A stretch of 48,421 nt of DNA from the NCBI GenBank assembly GCA_021775555.1, contig JAJFHP010000021.1, positions 1 to 48,421 on the forward strand. Reading direction: 5' to 3'. The notes below the pieces were generated by a model. It worked only from the letters and a program-made list of their open reading frames with translations. It did no database searches and was not told where the DNA came from. This DNA is from Hyphomicrobiales bacterium. Its GTDB lineage: Bacteria; Pseudomonadota; Alphaproteobacteria; Rhizobiales; Methyloligellaceae. Shown here in pieces: positions 8,116-17,740 of the stretch. The number at the start of each line of letters is the position of its first letter. The stretch's first letter is position 1. The translations under genes and the position numbers were made by a program.

Positions 8116-9674
8116 CTGGTGATACGCAGCTTGTTGATCTCACCTGCAATCGCCTCGAAAACGGCAACCAGCGCGTCGCCATCATCGATATTGAACGCCC
8201 GCGATGGTGAACTCGCACACCCTTCCAGGAGCGCCAGCGTGTCCGGATCAGATATATCGAAGGCAATTGTATAAACCAGAATGTCCTGCGCCTTGACATT
8301 GGTGCAGGCCTCGCTGGTTTTTTCGTTCATCGCCGTCACCAGGGCGGAGCTGGAGCTGGTTGGGCTGCGCAGCCGGCCATTCTTGGCAAAACCGAAGGCT
8401 GAGTAGCGCGACATGTTCTGGTTTGACATCCCGTAGTGGGTGTTGGCGCCATCGGTCATGATAATCATGACCTTGCGGTTTTCGTCATCATCATAGGCGC
8501 GTCCTTCGGTGAAGGGCTCTGCGGGTGAGAGTGTACGCCAGCCCCACATAACGCCTTCCATGATATTGGTCGCGCCAGAGGCAATCATATTATTGATGGC
8601 GCTGGTCACGGTTGATTCCGTGGCGGTCAGAGGCGTGATTGCCCGCGAAGTGCACATATAGTTCGGACCGGAGCCGCTTGGCGTCTCATTTTTATATTTG
8701 CACCCTCTTTCCTGCGCCGTTAGTTCATTTGAAGTGCTATTTTTACAGCTGCCGCCGTCATCGTCGAGATAGCTATTATAATAGGTTGCCCAACCGTCCG
8801 GCTCATCAGGGGCGAATGTGGGAACGAAATAGCTGTCACCGCCACCTGAACCGGCGACAGAGTCGTCTGTGTCATGAGGTGAGGGCCGAACCTCGACACA
8901 GCCTCCCCAACTCGTGCCGTTCATACGGTTTAGCAGCGTCCATCGCGTGAGGGAGTTGTTTTTGATATTCTCAGTGTGAATTGAAGACTGGCCCGTGGTG
9001 TCCATCCAGGACGCATTAGAATATCCCGTACCGACATTGACCGATGCCGCAAATGGCACAAGGCCGACTTTCACATAATCAGGAATGGTAGTGGAATCGT
9101 ACAAAATTTCAGTCAGACTACCGGCCGCGTCTTTCAAAGAAGTGAGTTTCGAGCCGCCCATCGAACCTGAATTGTCGAGCACCATAACAACCTCGACCTT
9201 GCCATTCGGCAGCTTGACGGCACTGGTTGTGGCGACCGGGAAGTAGTCATAGCCCATCACGCCAAGCACATAGGTATCGACATTCATATTCGCCGTGGCG
9301 AGGACCGTCTTGGCAGTGGTGTCGATGTTAAAATTTGAGGAATAGGATGGAAAACCGGTCCCGAGATTGGCCGCCATGACTTTCGCAGCCGCGGTCTGGG
9401 CCTCGGATTCAGATTGGCCCATATCGATTGCCCGTCCAGCAGTCAAAGCGGCGGAGTCGAGTGCACTTTGAAGCTTGGCTCTGTTCCGGTAGGCGTTGGC
9501 GTAGTCGATGGCGCCGCCAATAAAGCCGAGCATCGGGATCAGGGTCAGGCCAAACAGCAGTATAACCGCCCCGCTACGATCGGCACTGAAGTTGCGCGTC
9601 AGTCTGGTTACGCGTCTACAGGCTTTGGAATATAAGCGGGTCAAGTTTTCCAGAGTTGAAGATTTTGCGGCCAT
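8112..9674 (-). CDS. TadG-like pilus-assembly protein with von Willebrand factor A domain
   Basis: About 520 residues. An N-terminal Tad/TadE-like segment (DRSGAVILLFGLTLIPMLGF) provides a single membrane anchor followed by YANAYRNRAKLQSALDSAAL, the usual TadG start. The rest is exported and carries a VWA domain with the MIDAS motif DNSGSMGG and a later MTDGANTH Asp; a ~170-residue Cys-containing insertion interrupts the VWA fold. TadG proteins belong to Flp/tight-adherence machinery, but no other tad gene is in the window, so this is an orphan copy. Start ATG 9674 is preferred; the frame is open to 9767. The gene is convergent with ptsH and their stop codons overlap. Confidence 0.85.
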   Translation of the reverse strand: MAAKSSTLENLTRLYSKACRRVTRLTRNFSADRSGAVILLFGLTLIPMLGFIGGAIDYANAYRNRAKLQSALDSAALTAGRAIDMGQSESEAQTAAAKVMAANLGTGFPSYSSNFNIDTTAKTVLATANMNVDTYVLGVMGYDYFPVATTSAVKLPNGKVEVVMVLDNSGSMGGSKLTSLKDAAGSLTEILYDSTTIPDYVKVGLVPFAASVNVGTGYSNASWMDTTGQSSIHTENIKNNSLTRWTLLNRMNGTSWGGCVEVRPSPHDTDDSVAGSGGGDSYFVPTFAPDEPDGWATYYNSYLDDDGGSCKNSTSNELTAQERGCKYKNETPSGSGPNYMCTSRAITPLTATESTVTSAINNMIASGATNIMEGVMWGWRTLSPAEPFTEGRAYDDDENRKVMIIMTDGANTHYGMSNQNMSRYSAFGFAKNGRLRSPTSSSSALVTAMNEKTSEACTNVKAQDILVYTIAFDISDPDTLALLEGCASSPSRAFNIDDGDALVAVFEAIAGEINKLRITS

Positions 9675-9833
9675 GGCTTTGAAACTCTTTACTGAAATCA
9701 ATGAGTTTGATGGTTTAACGCCGCTTTGTCTGGGACCACAGATCAGCGCAGGGTACAATTTGACCACATACGGATTTCGATTCAGTTACCCGATGTCAAA
9801 AATTTTCATTGATTTTTTAAGAGTTTGATAGGG

Positions 9834-9863
9834 ATAACACTGCAGCCGATACAAAGATATAAT
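9834..9863 (+). promoter_or_regulatory. Putative ahcY promoter
   Basis: A perfect -10 hexamer TATAAT (9858-9863) lies 18 nt after ATAACA (9834-9839, 4 of 6 matches to TTGACA). Transcription would start near 9870, giving a ~110-nt leader before ahcY. Confidence 0.5.
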
Positions 9864-9878
9864 GATTTCTTTATATCC

Positions 9879-9955
9879 CTGTTGCGTCAGGCCGGACGCT
9901 GGGCTAAGAGATGCGCTTCCAACAGTGAGCTTGCCGTGTCTGAAACTCCGGCAGC
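9879..9955 (+). promoter_or_regulatory. Structured 5' leader of ahcY, possible cis-regulatory RNA
   Basis: CTGTTG (9879-9884) can pair with CAACAG (9920-9925). Inside it GCGTC (9884-9888) pairs with GACGC (9895-9899); the shared G9884 means the two stems compete or abut by one base. A second hairpin, GCTTGCCG with CGGCAGC (9929-9955, one bulge), ends 24 nt before the start codon. The fold begins about where transcription should start. The sequence does not obviously match the SAH riboswitch as I remember it. Whether it senses anything is unknown. Confidence 0.35.
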
Positions 9956-9979
9956 CGTTATATCTAAAGGGCATGAACA

Positions 9980-11365
9980 ATGGACTACAAAGTCGCTGAC
10001 ATTTCGCTTGCAGATTATGGACGCAAGGAAATTGATATCGCAGAAACTGAAATGCCGGGACTTATGTCCTTACGCGAGGAGTATGGAGACAAGAAACCTC
10101 TTAAAGGGGCGCGGATTGCCGGCTCCCTGCACATGACGATCCAGACGGCGGCGCTCATTGAGACGCTCACCGCTCTTGGGGCAGAGGTGCGCTGGGCCTC
10201 GTGCAACATTTTTTCAACCCAGGACCACGCCGCGGCGGCAATTGCGGAAACCGGCGTGCCGGTGTTCGCGGTCAAAGGCGAAACACTGGAAGAATACTGG
10301 GATTACGCCGACAGGATTTTCCTGTTTGAGGATGGTTGCAACATGATCCTCGACGATGGCGGCGACGCAACCATGTATATTATTATCGGTGCGCGGGTCG
10401 AAGCCGGGGAGACCGATCTCATTGAAACTCCCGAAACCGAAGAAGAAGAATATTTTTTCGTCCAGATCAAGAAACGCATGGCTTCCGATCCAGGCTGGTT
10501 CACCGCCCAGCGCGACAAGATCAAAGGCGTGAGCGAGGAAACCACCACTGGCGTCCATCGCCTCTACCAGCTGGTTGAAAAGGGACTGCTGCCCTTCCCG
10601 GCATTCAACGTCAATGACAGCGTTACCAAGTCCAAGTTCGACAATAAATATGGTTGTAAGGAATCCCTCGTGGACGGTATTCGCCGCGCCACCGACACGA
10701 TGATGGCTGGCAAGGTCGCGGTCGTGTGTGGTTATGGCGATGTTGGCAAGGGCTCGGCCCTTTCACTTAAGGGCGCAGGTGCCCGGGTAAAGGTGACCGA
10801 AGTTGACCCCATCTGTGCGTTGCAGGCTTCCATGGACGGCTTTGAAGTGGTCACGCTGGAAGAAGCAGCCCCGACGGCAGACATTTTTATTACAACCACC
10901 GGCAACAAGGACGTCATCAAGCTCGACGATATGCGGGCCATGAAGGACATGGCGATCGTGGGGAATATCGGCCATTTCGATAATGAAATTCAGGTGGCGC
11001 AACTCAAGAACTTTAAATGGATCAATATCAAGCCGCAGGTGGATATGATTGAGTTCCCTGACGGCAAGCGCATGATCCTGCTGTCTGAAGGGCGTTTGCT
11101 CAATCTGGGTAATGCAACCGGACATCCAAGCTTCGTTATGAGCGCCTCCTTCACCAACCAGGTACTGGCGCAGATCGAGTTGTGGACCAAGGGTGATGAC
11201 TACAAGAACGAGGTTTACGTGCTGCCAAAGCACCTGGATGAAAAAGTTGCGCGGCTTCATCTCGACAAGCTCGGCGTCAGCCTGACAGAGCTTTCCGACG
11301 AGCAGGCGGATTATATCGGTGTGAAAACCGAAGGTCCTTACAAACCCGAGCATTACCGTTATTAG
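9980..11365 (+). CDS. ahcY: Adenosylhomocysteinase
   Basis: A 461-residue cytosolic enzyme that hydrolyses S-adenosylhomocysteine to adenosine and homocysteine, relieving product inhibition of methyltransferases. The N-terminal substrate domain has [10 protein letters not shown] and [16 protein letters not shown]. The NAD-binding Rossmann motif is [13 protein letters not shown] near residue 250, and the C-terminal [13 protein letters not shown] is the family's conserved end. The proteobacterial ~40-residue insertion (about 145-185) is present. AAAGGG is upstream of the ATG. It is preceded by a promoter and a foldable leader and followed by a strong bidirectional terminator, so it is probably monocistronic. 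Confidence 0.97.
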   Translation: MDYKVADISLADYGRKEIDIAETEMPGLMSLREEYGDKKPLKGARIAGSLHMTIQTAALIETLTALGAEVRWASCNIFSTQDHAAAAIAETGVPVFAVKGETLEEYWDYADRIFLFEDGCNMILDDGGDATMYIIIGARVEAGETDLIETPETEEEEYFFVQIKKRMASDPGWFTAQRDKIKGVSEETTTGVHRLYQLVEKGLLPFPAFNVNDSVTKSKFDNKYGCKESLVDGIRRATDTMMAGKVAVVCGYGDVGKGSALSLKGAGARVKVTEVDPICALQASMDGFEVVTLEEAAPTADIFITTTGNKDVIKLDDMRAMKDMAIVGNIGHFDNEIQVAQLKNFKWINIKPQVDMIEFPDGKRMILLSEGRLLNLGNATGHPSFVMSASFTNQVLAQIELWTKGDDYKNEVYVLPKHLDEKVARLHLDKLGVSLTELSDEQADYIGVKTEGPYKPEHYRY

Positions 11366-11396
11366 GGATACTCTGTGCCCGGTTCGTGCGGGCTAT

Positions 11397-11431
11397 AAAA
11401 GATGGCGGCGAAAAATTCGCCGCCATCTTTT
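11397..11431. terminator. Bidirectional rho-independent terminator
   Basis: A perfect 16-bp inverted repeat (11397-11412 and 11416-11431) has a 3-nt loop, a GC-rich core GATGGCGGCG and A/T tails on both sides. It ends ahcY on the plus strand and the convergent chemoreceptor gene on the minus strand. Confidence 0.9.
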
Positions 11432-11460
11432 ATTGAGATATTGCAATTCTGGTATGAGCC

Positions 11461-13260
11461 TTAAGCCGCAGCGACGTCCTTAAGGAATTCATCCACTACG
11501 CCTTGCAGCTTCTCGGCATTACTCGATACAACCTGCGAGGCCGTGAGCACCTCATCGGCAGATTTCTGACTCTCATCCGCTGCCTGGCTGACGCCGGTGA
11601 TATTCTGGGAGACCTCGTTCGAACCGGCCGCTGCCTGCTGCACATTGTTCGCAATTTCCGATGTTGAGGCACCCTGCTCTTCAACCGCCGCGGCAATGGC
11701 CTCGGTCGCAGTAGAGACTTCCGTCATGGTCTCGGCAATGCCGCGAATGGCCTCGACCGAGCAGTCAGTCTCGCGCTGGACATTGGTGATCTGATCCGAG
11801 ATGGCCTCGGTGGCTTTCGCTGTTTGCGTCGCCAGTTCCTTCACCTCTGATGCCACGACCGCGAACCCCTTGCCGGCCTCGCCTGCGCGTGCAGCCTCGA
11901 TTGTGGCGTTCAGTGCCAGCAGGTTGGTCTGCTCGGCGATGTCCTGAATGAGCGAGATCACTTCACCGATCTTCTGTGCGGCTTCCGAAAGTCCCGTAAT
12001 CCTGGCATCGGTTTCGGTTGTCGCATGGCTTGCTTTGTCTACGACATCCTTAGTCTGGATGATCTGGCGTGAAATTTCACTTGTGGAGGAAGACAGCTCT
12101 TCAGCAGCAGCAGCCACGGCCTGAACGTTGGCCGAGGCCTCCTCGGATGCCGCAGCAACGCTGCTGGCCTGGGAGGTCGTTTGCGTTGAAATCGAAGATA
12201 ATGACTTGGCTGTGGTTTCCATCTCAGTTGTATTGGTGGAAACGGTCTGAAGAACATTCTGCACGACCTCGCGGAACGAGCTGATCAGGTCTTCAACCCG
12301 CTTCTGCCGGTCAGCGCGCTTCTCCTGCTCAACATGGCTTTCCGACATCAGCTTTTCGCGCTCGATTGCATTGTCCTTGAAGACCTGAACGGCGCTGGCC
12401 ATCTGGCCGATCTCATCCTGGCGCTTAAGACCCTGAACCTCGACGGTATTGTCGCCCTCGGACAGGCGTTTCATAACGCCGACTGAGTTCAACAGCGGCC
12501 CGGTAACTGACTTGACGCCAAGGATTGTTATCAGGGTCAGGATGATACAGATGATAATAGCAGCGACTATCATCTTGTTGGCAATAGCATTGCCAGCTGC
12601 GAGTTGCGGTGTGATCACGCTCGCGACCTCGAGCACGCCGCGGACATCGCCAAGCTTCCAGTCGGTTTTGGGCGAGGCTGGTTTCGAGTTGTGGCAGGAC
12701 ACGCAGCCCTTGGCCACCATCTTGTCGGAAACAGCTACGCGGACGACTTCCTTGCCGTTGATAGTTTGCTGTTTTGAATAGACCTTGTCCGGGTTAGCGG
12801 TCAGGAAAGCCCAGGCCTTGCTTTGAAAATCATCCAGTTTGCGGTCTTTGCGGTTGGGCCAGGGAAAGCCGCTATAGAGATTGACTTTCATGTCCTTCTT
12901 CGCCAGCAGCTTGGAGACATCATGGATGAAGGTGGCGGGAAGCGGAACACTGTTCGCTTCGTTTTTGTGATTGACTGATGGTTTGAGATCTTTCGATTTC
13001 ACCACTTTCTTAATGACATTCTTGGTGTAGTAGCCACGAATGGTCTTGAACTGGTCGGCAATTTGCTGCCCCTGACGGGTTGCTTCGTTCATGGCGTTTT
13101 CTGCCATGATTTTCGGCACCAAAATGGCAATGGCCGTGACACATAAAATAATGGCTATGGGTACGGGCAAAATAAGCCGCCAGGACAGGCTTTTGCCGCC
13201 CATACCGGCGAAACGAGCGATGATTGAACCGAGATTGCTGCTCTTTTGAGCTTTCGTCAT
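11461..13260 (-). CDS. Methyl-accepting chemotaxis protein with c-haem-type periplasmic domain
   Basis: About 599 residues. TM1 is at about 29-50, followed by a ~165-residue periplasmic Tll0287-like (DUF3365) domain with the c-type haem motif CVSCH at 186-190, then TM2 (about 230-250), HAMP and a full MCP signalling domain with the hairpin tip [28 protein letters not shown]. There is no NWETF-type CheR tail. The CxxCH suggests covalent haem and redox, NO or oxygen sensing for taxis; that ligand is inferred. Start ATG 13260 has GGGG 6 nt upstream; ATG 13272 lacks one. No che genes are adjacent. A -10-like TATACT is at 13353-13358 on the minus strand. Confidence 0.92.
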   Translation of the reverse strand: MTKAQKSSNLGSIIARFAGMGGKSLSWRLILPVPIAIILCVTAIAILVPKIMAENAMNEATRQGQQIADQFKTIRGYYTKNVIKKVVKSKDLKPSVNHKNEANSVPLPATFIHDVSKLLAKKDMKVNLYSGFPWPNRKDRKLDDFQSKAWAFLTANPDKVYSKQQTINGKEVVRVAVSDKMVAKGCVSCHNSKPASPKTDWKLGDVRGVLEVASVITPQLAAGNAIANKMIVAAIIICIILTLITILGVKSVTGPLLNSVGVMKRLSEGDNTVEVQGLKRQDEIGQMASAVQVFKDNAIEREKLMSESHVEQEKRADRQKRVEDLISSFREVVQNVLQTVSTNTTEMETTAKSLSSISTQTTSQASSVAAASEEASANVQAVAAAAEELSSSTSEISRQIIQTKDVVDKASHATTETDARITGLSEAAQKIGEVISLIQDIAEQTNLLALNATIEAARAGEAGKGFAVVASEVKELATQTAKATEAISDQITNVQRETDCSVEAIRGIAETMTEVSTATEAIAAAVEEQGASTSEIANNVQQAAAGSNEVSQNITGVSQAADESQKSADEVLTASQVVSSNAEKLQGVVDEFLKDVAAA

Positions 13261-13640
13261 AACGTACCCCATTTAGGTGAGATGGTGGCACGCCTCCCAT
13301 TGGTGAGAGTGCTCTATTTTCATTAACCTTCTCGTAACTCGCTAAGGTTGCAAGTATACACCAATAGCGGGAAAATATACTGCTTGTGCAGAATAAATAC
13401 ACCTGAAAACCTAGAATAGTAGATTTGAATTTCTACTGGTCTGGATACCATATTTCCAGGCCCGGACCGTGACAGGAATTTTCTCCGGAATACTCAACGG
13501 GTGTGGGCATAGCCGGGCGATATGGGTAATCTGCAAGTGATTCGCCCGATGAGACCGGTCCATGCACGACTGTAAGAAAGTGTTTGCTGCGTGGCGTAAG
13601 ACGTGTGCAGACCAAACGGGGGTTGGCTTGGAGCGAGGGA
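13261..13640. other. Divergent intergenic region between chemoreceptor and divL
   Basis: This holds the promoters of both flanking genes but no convincing gene. AT-rich sequence at 13310-13440 suits promoters, including TATACT on the minus strand at 13353-13358. No operator pattern was recognised. Confidence 0.5.
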
Positions 13641-16187
13641 ATGCTTGCCGGTATTTGGCTGAAGACTATTTTGAGGTTGCGAAGCCTGTTTTTTCTGCTC
13701 GCTGTGGCGGCATTTCCCTGTGCTGTGGCGGCAAACCCGCTTGAGCTTATTGCGGACTTCGGGTTTGATGCCCGTTCATTCCTCCTGGTTGGAATTTTTG
13801 CCGGAAGCATGGTGTTTGCCGTCTTTGCCGGGGGACTTTTCCTGCGTGCCGCGAGACGTGCGGGCAAGGCGGAAAAACTGGCGCGCGAAAGAGCGGAAAA
13901 TCTCGATGGCGAGCGGGCTTCCATCCGTTCGCTAATTGCCGCGGAACCGCAAGTATTACTGCGGTGGGAGCTGGATGGCCCACCTGAACTTGCGGCTGCC
14001 ACACTGGATGCGGAACTTGGCGTACCTTCGAAGGCCGAGGAGGTCGTACGCTACGCCGCGTGGCTGGAGCGCAATTCAGCTTGCGAATTGGAAGAGCGTA
14101 TATCCTGCCTGCATGAGGCAGGTGAAAGTTTTGCGCATCTTGTTGAAACGGCATCGGGCAAGCAGCTTGAAGCGATAGGACGCGCCTCTGCGAGCGGGGC
14201 CATATTAAAAATCCGTGATATTTCGGGCGACCGTAAGGAGATGGCGGTGCTGGGAAATGAGCGAAAGCAGCTCAGCCACGACATTGACGTCACTCGCTCG
14301 CTCTATAATGCCCTTCCCATGCCGGTCTGGTTCCGCAATTCAAATGGCCAACTCGACTGGGTAAACCGTGCCTATGCGCGCGCTGTCGATGCGGCAGACT
14401 CGGAGGAAGTGTGCGAGCAGCAAATCGAGTTTCTGAGTATGCGCCAGCGCACCGAAACACAGCAGGCTTTCGAGGAGGGTAAGAACCACAGCCGGCGCAT
14501 CCATGCCATCGTCTCGGGAGAGCGCAAGGCGTTCGACGTAATCGCGCTTCCCTTTGGCCCGGCCAGCGCCGGCATTGCAATTGACGTAGCTGCGCTGGAG
14601 GTGGCGGAAAGCGCCCTGTCCCGACATATTGAAGACCATACACGCACCCTTGATCGTATCGCCACGGCCGTCGCCATCTTCACGCCGGACCAGCGTCTGC
14701 AATATTACAATCAGGCATTCATGGATTTGTGGAAGCTGGATGAAGCCTGGCTTGAGGCAGGGCCCGGTGAAGGTGAAATACTCGATACGTTGCGCCAGCG
14801 CCGCTGCCTCCCCGAGGAGGCCGATTATCGCTCATGGAAACAGAAGCACCTGGGCCGCTACGAAACGACGTCTTCGCATGATGATCGCTGGCACTTGCCG
14901 GATGGGCGCACCATCCACGTGGTTGCCAATCATGTTGCCGATGGCAGCACCACATATCTATATGAGAATATCACCGAGCAACTTGCGCTCAAAAGCCGGT
15001 ACAACGCGCTCATCCTGGTGCAGAAGGAAACCCTCGACCATCTGCGGGAAGGCGTGGCCGTGTTCGGGACAGATGGCCGTCTCAAGCTGTTCAATCCTTC
15101 CTTCGCCAGCATCTGGAAGCTGAATGTTGAGGCGCTGAAGGACGAGCCGCATATTGATGAGGTTATCGGCTGGTGCCGCGTGCTGCTTGATGACGATGCG
15201 GCCTGGGATGAAGTAAAGCGCGCCATTACCAGCATCGACGATGAACGCGAGCCGCTTGAGGGGCATCTGGGTCGTCCCGATGGCTCGATGCTCGCCTATG
15301 CCGGCACGCCGCTTCCCGATGGCGCGACCCTGCTCACCTATGTCGACATTACCGATAGCAAACGTGTCGAGCATGCGCTGATTGAGCGCAACGAAGCGCT
15401 GGTAGCCGGAGACCGGCTGAAGAGCGCTTTCATCTCACACGTATCCTATGAGTTGCGTACACCGCTCACCAACATCATCGGATTTTCCGAGCTTCTCACC
15501 AGCCCGGCCACGGGCCCGTTAAACGAGCGGCAGCGCGACTATCTTGGTGACATCCAGACGTCATCGGATTCACTGCTCACCATTATCAATGATATTTTGG
15601 ATCTGGCGACGATCGACGCCGGTTCGCTCGAGCTCTCAATTGCTCCGGTCAAGGCTGAAGAGGTGATCGAGGCGGCGGTGGTGGGTGTGCGTGAGCGTCT
15701 CAAGCACGGCGCCCTGGAATTGAGTGTGAAGGTGGGCGAAGATGCGAAGGAATTCACAGCGGATGGCAAACGGATGACGCAGGTGCTTTTTAACCTGTTG
15801 TCCAATGCCATTGGTTTTTCAGAGTCCGGCGGAAGCATCATTGTTGAGTGCCGTCGTGAAGAGAACATGATTGCCATCTCGGTCGAAGACAAGGGACGCG
15901 GAATTCCAGAGGACTATCAGGAGAGTGCTTTCGACCGCTTCGAGACCCGTCCGCAAGGATCGCGCCATCGTGGTGCGGGTCTTGGCCTGACCATCGTGAA
16001 AAACCTTGTGGAACTGCATGGCGGTACGGTTTCTCTGGCCTCGGCGCCGGGCGCCGGCACCACCGTGACCGTTCGCCTGCCGGTCAGGGATGCCCATACG
16101 CAAACTGCTCCAGCACTTGATCCGCCGCTCGGCAACGTGGCGGAACAGGGCGCGCCGCCAATCCCGCCCGCCGCCGCAACCGGATGA
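13641..16187 (+). CDS. divL: DivL, tyrosine-bearing histidine-kinase homologue of the CtrA pathway
   Basis: About 848 residues. The ATG at 13641 is chosen because GGAG sits 8 nt upstream; the frame is open 19 codons earlier. N-terminal hydrophobic segments (about 10-30 and 45-68) anchor it, followed by a linker and at least three PAS-like domains (about 235-330, 355-455, 480-575). The DHp helix reads SHVSYELRTPLTNIIGF: the phospho-acceptor position of the usual SHELRTPL motif is Tyr603, as in Caulobacter DivL. N-box (NLLSNAIGFSESGG), G1 (VEDKGRGIPED) and G2 (GAGLGLTIVKN) are intact, so it should bind ATP. DivL reads DivK phosphorylation and adjusts CckA, hence CtrA and cell-cycle polarity. 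The position after ahcY and before tsaE supports the call. Confidence 0.88.
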   Translation: MLAGIWLKTILRLRSLFFLLAVAAFPCAVAANPLELIADFGFDARSFLLVGIFAGSMVFAVFAGGLFLRAARRAGKAEKLARERAENLDGERASIRSLIAAEPQVLLRWELDGPPELAAATLDAELGVPSKAEEVVRYAAWLERNSACELEERISCLHEAGESFAHLVETASGKQLEAIGRASASGAILKIRDISGDRKEMAVLGNERKQLSHDIDVTRSLYNALPMPVWFRNSNGQLDWVNRAYARAVDAADSEEVCEQQIEFLSMRQRTETQQAFEEGKNHSRRIHAIVSGERKAFDVIALPFGPASAGIAIDVAALEVAESALSRHIEDHTRTLDRIATAVAIFTPDQRLQYYNQAFMDLWKLDEAWLEAGPGEGEILDTLRQRRCLPEEADYRSWKQKHLGRYETTSSHDDRWHLPDGRTIHVVANHVADGSTTYLYENITEQLALKSRYNALILVQKETLDHLREGVAVFGTDGRLKLFNPSFASIWKLNVEALKDEPHIDEVIGWCRVLLDDDAAWDEVKRAITSIDDEREPLEGHLGRPDGSMLAYAGTPLPDGATLLTYVDITDSKRVEHALIERNEALVAGDRLKSAFISHVSYELRTPLTNIIGFSELLTSPATGPLNERQRDYLGDIQTSSDSLLTIINDILDLATIDAGSLELSIAPVKAEEVIEAAVVGVRERLKHGALELSVKVGEDAKEFTADGKRMTQVLFNLLSNAIGFSESGGSIIVECRREENMIAISVEDKGRGIPEDYQESAFDRFETRPQGSRHRGAGLGLTIVKNLVELHGGTVSLASAPGAGTTVTVRLPVRDAHTQTAPALDPPLGNVAEQGAPPIPPAAATG

Positions 16188-17719
16188 GCGGTCCCTGGGT
16201 CATCCAGGACGCGGGCCTCGAGGATGTCCTCAAGCTGGCTGCATTTATCGCACTGGGGCTGAAGCCGGGCGATGTGGTCGCTCTGAATGGCGAGTTGGGC
16301 GCGGGTAAAACGACTTTTGCACGCGCGGTGATCCTTTCATTGCTTGACCAGGATCAGGAAGACATTCCCAGCCCGACCTTTGCGCTTGTCCAGAGTTACG
16401 ATCATGCGCGTCTGCCGCTCGCGCATATTGATTGCTACCGGATGATCGGTGCGGACGAGATGCAGGAAATTGGTCTCGATGATATTCTGACGCGTGGGGC
16501 GGCGTTGATCGAATGGGCTGAAAGAGTCGAAACCGAGCTTCCCGAAGACCGGCTGGAGATCGCCATTGCCGATGGCGCACGCGAAGACGCCCGAACGCTC
16601 ACCCTCGTCGGGCGGGGATTGTGGCAGGCGCGACTTGTGCGGATAAAGGCCATGATCGAATTTTGCGAAGGCTCGCCATGGGCCGCCGCCAAGCCTGTAT
16701 TCCTGCAAGGCGATGCTTCATCACGCGCCTATGCACGGTTGCACATGGATGATGAGACGGCAATCTTGATGGATTCGCCCTCCCGACCAGACGGCCCACC
16801 GGTACGCGATGGAAAGTCCTACAGCACGCTTGTGCATCTGGCGGAGGATGTGAAGCCCTTTGTTGCCGTTGCAAATGCACTTGAACAGGCAGGGCTGACT
16901 GTACCGCGCATCCTGTCCCATGATCTGGAAAAGGGCTTTCTCGTCTGTGAGGATCTGGGTGACCGAGTGTTCACCTCCGAACCTGGCGAGGACCCGTCGC
17001 TGGAAGAGCTGTATCTCGCTGCCACCGATGTGCTCGTAGCCTTGCGCGGGTTCGTGCCGGAAGAGCCGTTAGCCCTGCCGGATGGCAGCTCGCATACAGT
17101 TCCCGGTTTCAGCAGGGAGGTAATGGAGATTGAAGCGGAGCTTATTCTCGACTGGTTCTACCTGGCCATACATGATGCTGATTGCCCCGATAAAGTCCGC
17201 TCGGATTTCCTCACTGCCTTTAGCGGCCTCTTCCCTCTGGTCGAAAGCTGTGACGAGGCGTGGGTGCTGCGGGATTACCATTCCCCGAACCTTTTGTGGC
17301 TGCCCGAAGGTGAGGGGCTTGTACGTGTCGGAGTGATTGATTTTCAGGACGCGCTCATCGGCCACGCAGCCTATGATCTTGTTTCGCTGCTGCAGGATGC
17401 ACGGCGTGATATCGCGGGCGATCTTGAAGGGCGTTTATACGCCCACTACTGTGAGACCCGGGCGCGGGTCGATTCGAAATTTGACGCACAAGACTTTTCC
17501 GCAGCCTATGCCCTGCTTGGCGCGCAGCGCAACTCGAAAATACTCGGCATTTTCGCACGGCTGGCGAAACGGGATGGAAAGCATGGCTATCTCGCCCATA
17601 TACCCCGCGTATCCGCTTATCTGGAGCGCAATCTTGCCCATCCCGAACTCGGGTCATTGCGTACGTGGTTTGATGAGCATTTGCCTCGCGAACTGCGTCT
17701 CAAGCCCCTCGGCATCTGA
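16184..17719 (+). CDS. tsaE-amgK: TsaE-AmgK fusion: t6A ATPase plus anomeric MurNAc/GlcNAc kinase
   Basis: 511 residues in two enzymes. Residues 1-~150 are TsaE, the ATPase of tRNA N6-threonylcarbamoyladenosine synthesis, with P-loop GELGAGKTT and SPTFALVQSY, HIDCYR and EWAER motifs. Residues ~165-511 are an APH-fold kinase with DASSRAY, VCEDLGDRVF, catalytic Asp364 in LRDYHSPNLLW and VIDFQDA. With murU next, the kinase is best read as AmgK, which phosphorylates MurNAc/GlcNAc at C1 in cell-wall recycling. The start overlaps the divL stop by 4 bp. Such fusions are known in Rhizobiales. An unlinked aminoglycoside-resistance role is unlikely. Confidence 0.9.
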   Translation: MSGPWVIQDAGLEDVLKLAAFIALGLKPGDVVALNGELGAGKTTFARAVILSLLDQDQEDIPSPTFALVQSYDHARLPLAHIDCYRMIGADEMQEIGLDDILTRGAALIEWAERVETELPEDRLEIAIADGAREDARTLTLVGRGLWQARLVRIKAMIEFCEGSPWAAAKPVFLQGDASSRAYARLHMDDETAILMDSPSRPDGPPVRDGKSYSTLVHLAEDVKPFVAVANALEQAGLTVPRILSHDLEKGFLVCEDLGDRVFTSEPGEDPSLEELYLAATDVLVALRGFVPEEPLALPDGSSHTVPGFSREVMEIEAELILDWFYLAIHDADCPDKVRSDFLTAFSGLFPLVESCDEAWVLRDYHSPNLLWLPEGEGLVRVGVIDFQDALIGHAAYDLVSLLQDARRDIAGDLEGRLYAHYCETRARVDSKFDAQDFSAAYALLGAQRNSKILGIFARLAKRDGKHGYLAHIPRVSAYLERNLAHPELGSLRTWFDEHLPRELRLKPLGI

Positions 17720-17740
17720 ATCGTCTCGGCAGGTGGCGGT

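Noticed and set aside
9879-9955. Calling the ahcY leader an SAH riboswitch
   Set aside because: The stems can be drawn, but I could not match the conserved SAH aptamer sequence, so it is reported only as a structured leader.
13433-14002. 189-codon minus-strand frame opposite the divL N-terminus
   Set aside because: Ser/Arg/Pro-rich shadow of a coding region; no ribosome-binding site or family motif.
15438-15440. His600 of DivL as the phospho-acceptor
   Set aside because: It is three residues before the canonical position in the SYELRTPL motif; the aligned residue is Tyr603.
16690-17719. Aminoglycoside phosphotransferase (antibiotic resistance) call for the C-terminal kinase
   Set aside because: The APH fold is shared, but fusion to TsaE and adjacency to murU point to AmgK in peptidoglycan recycling.
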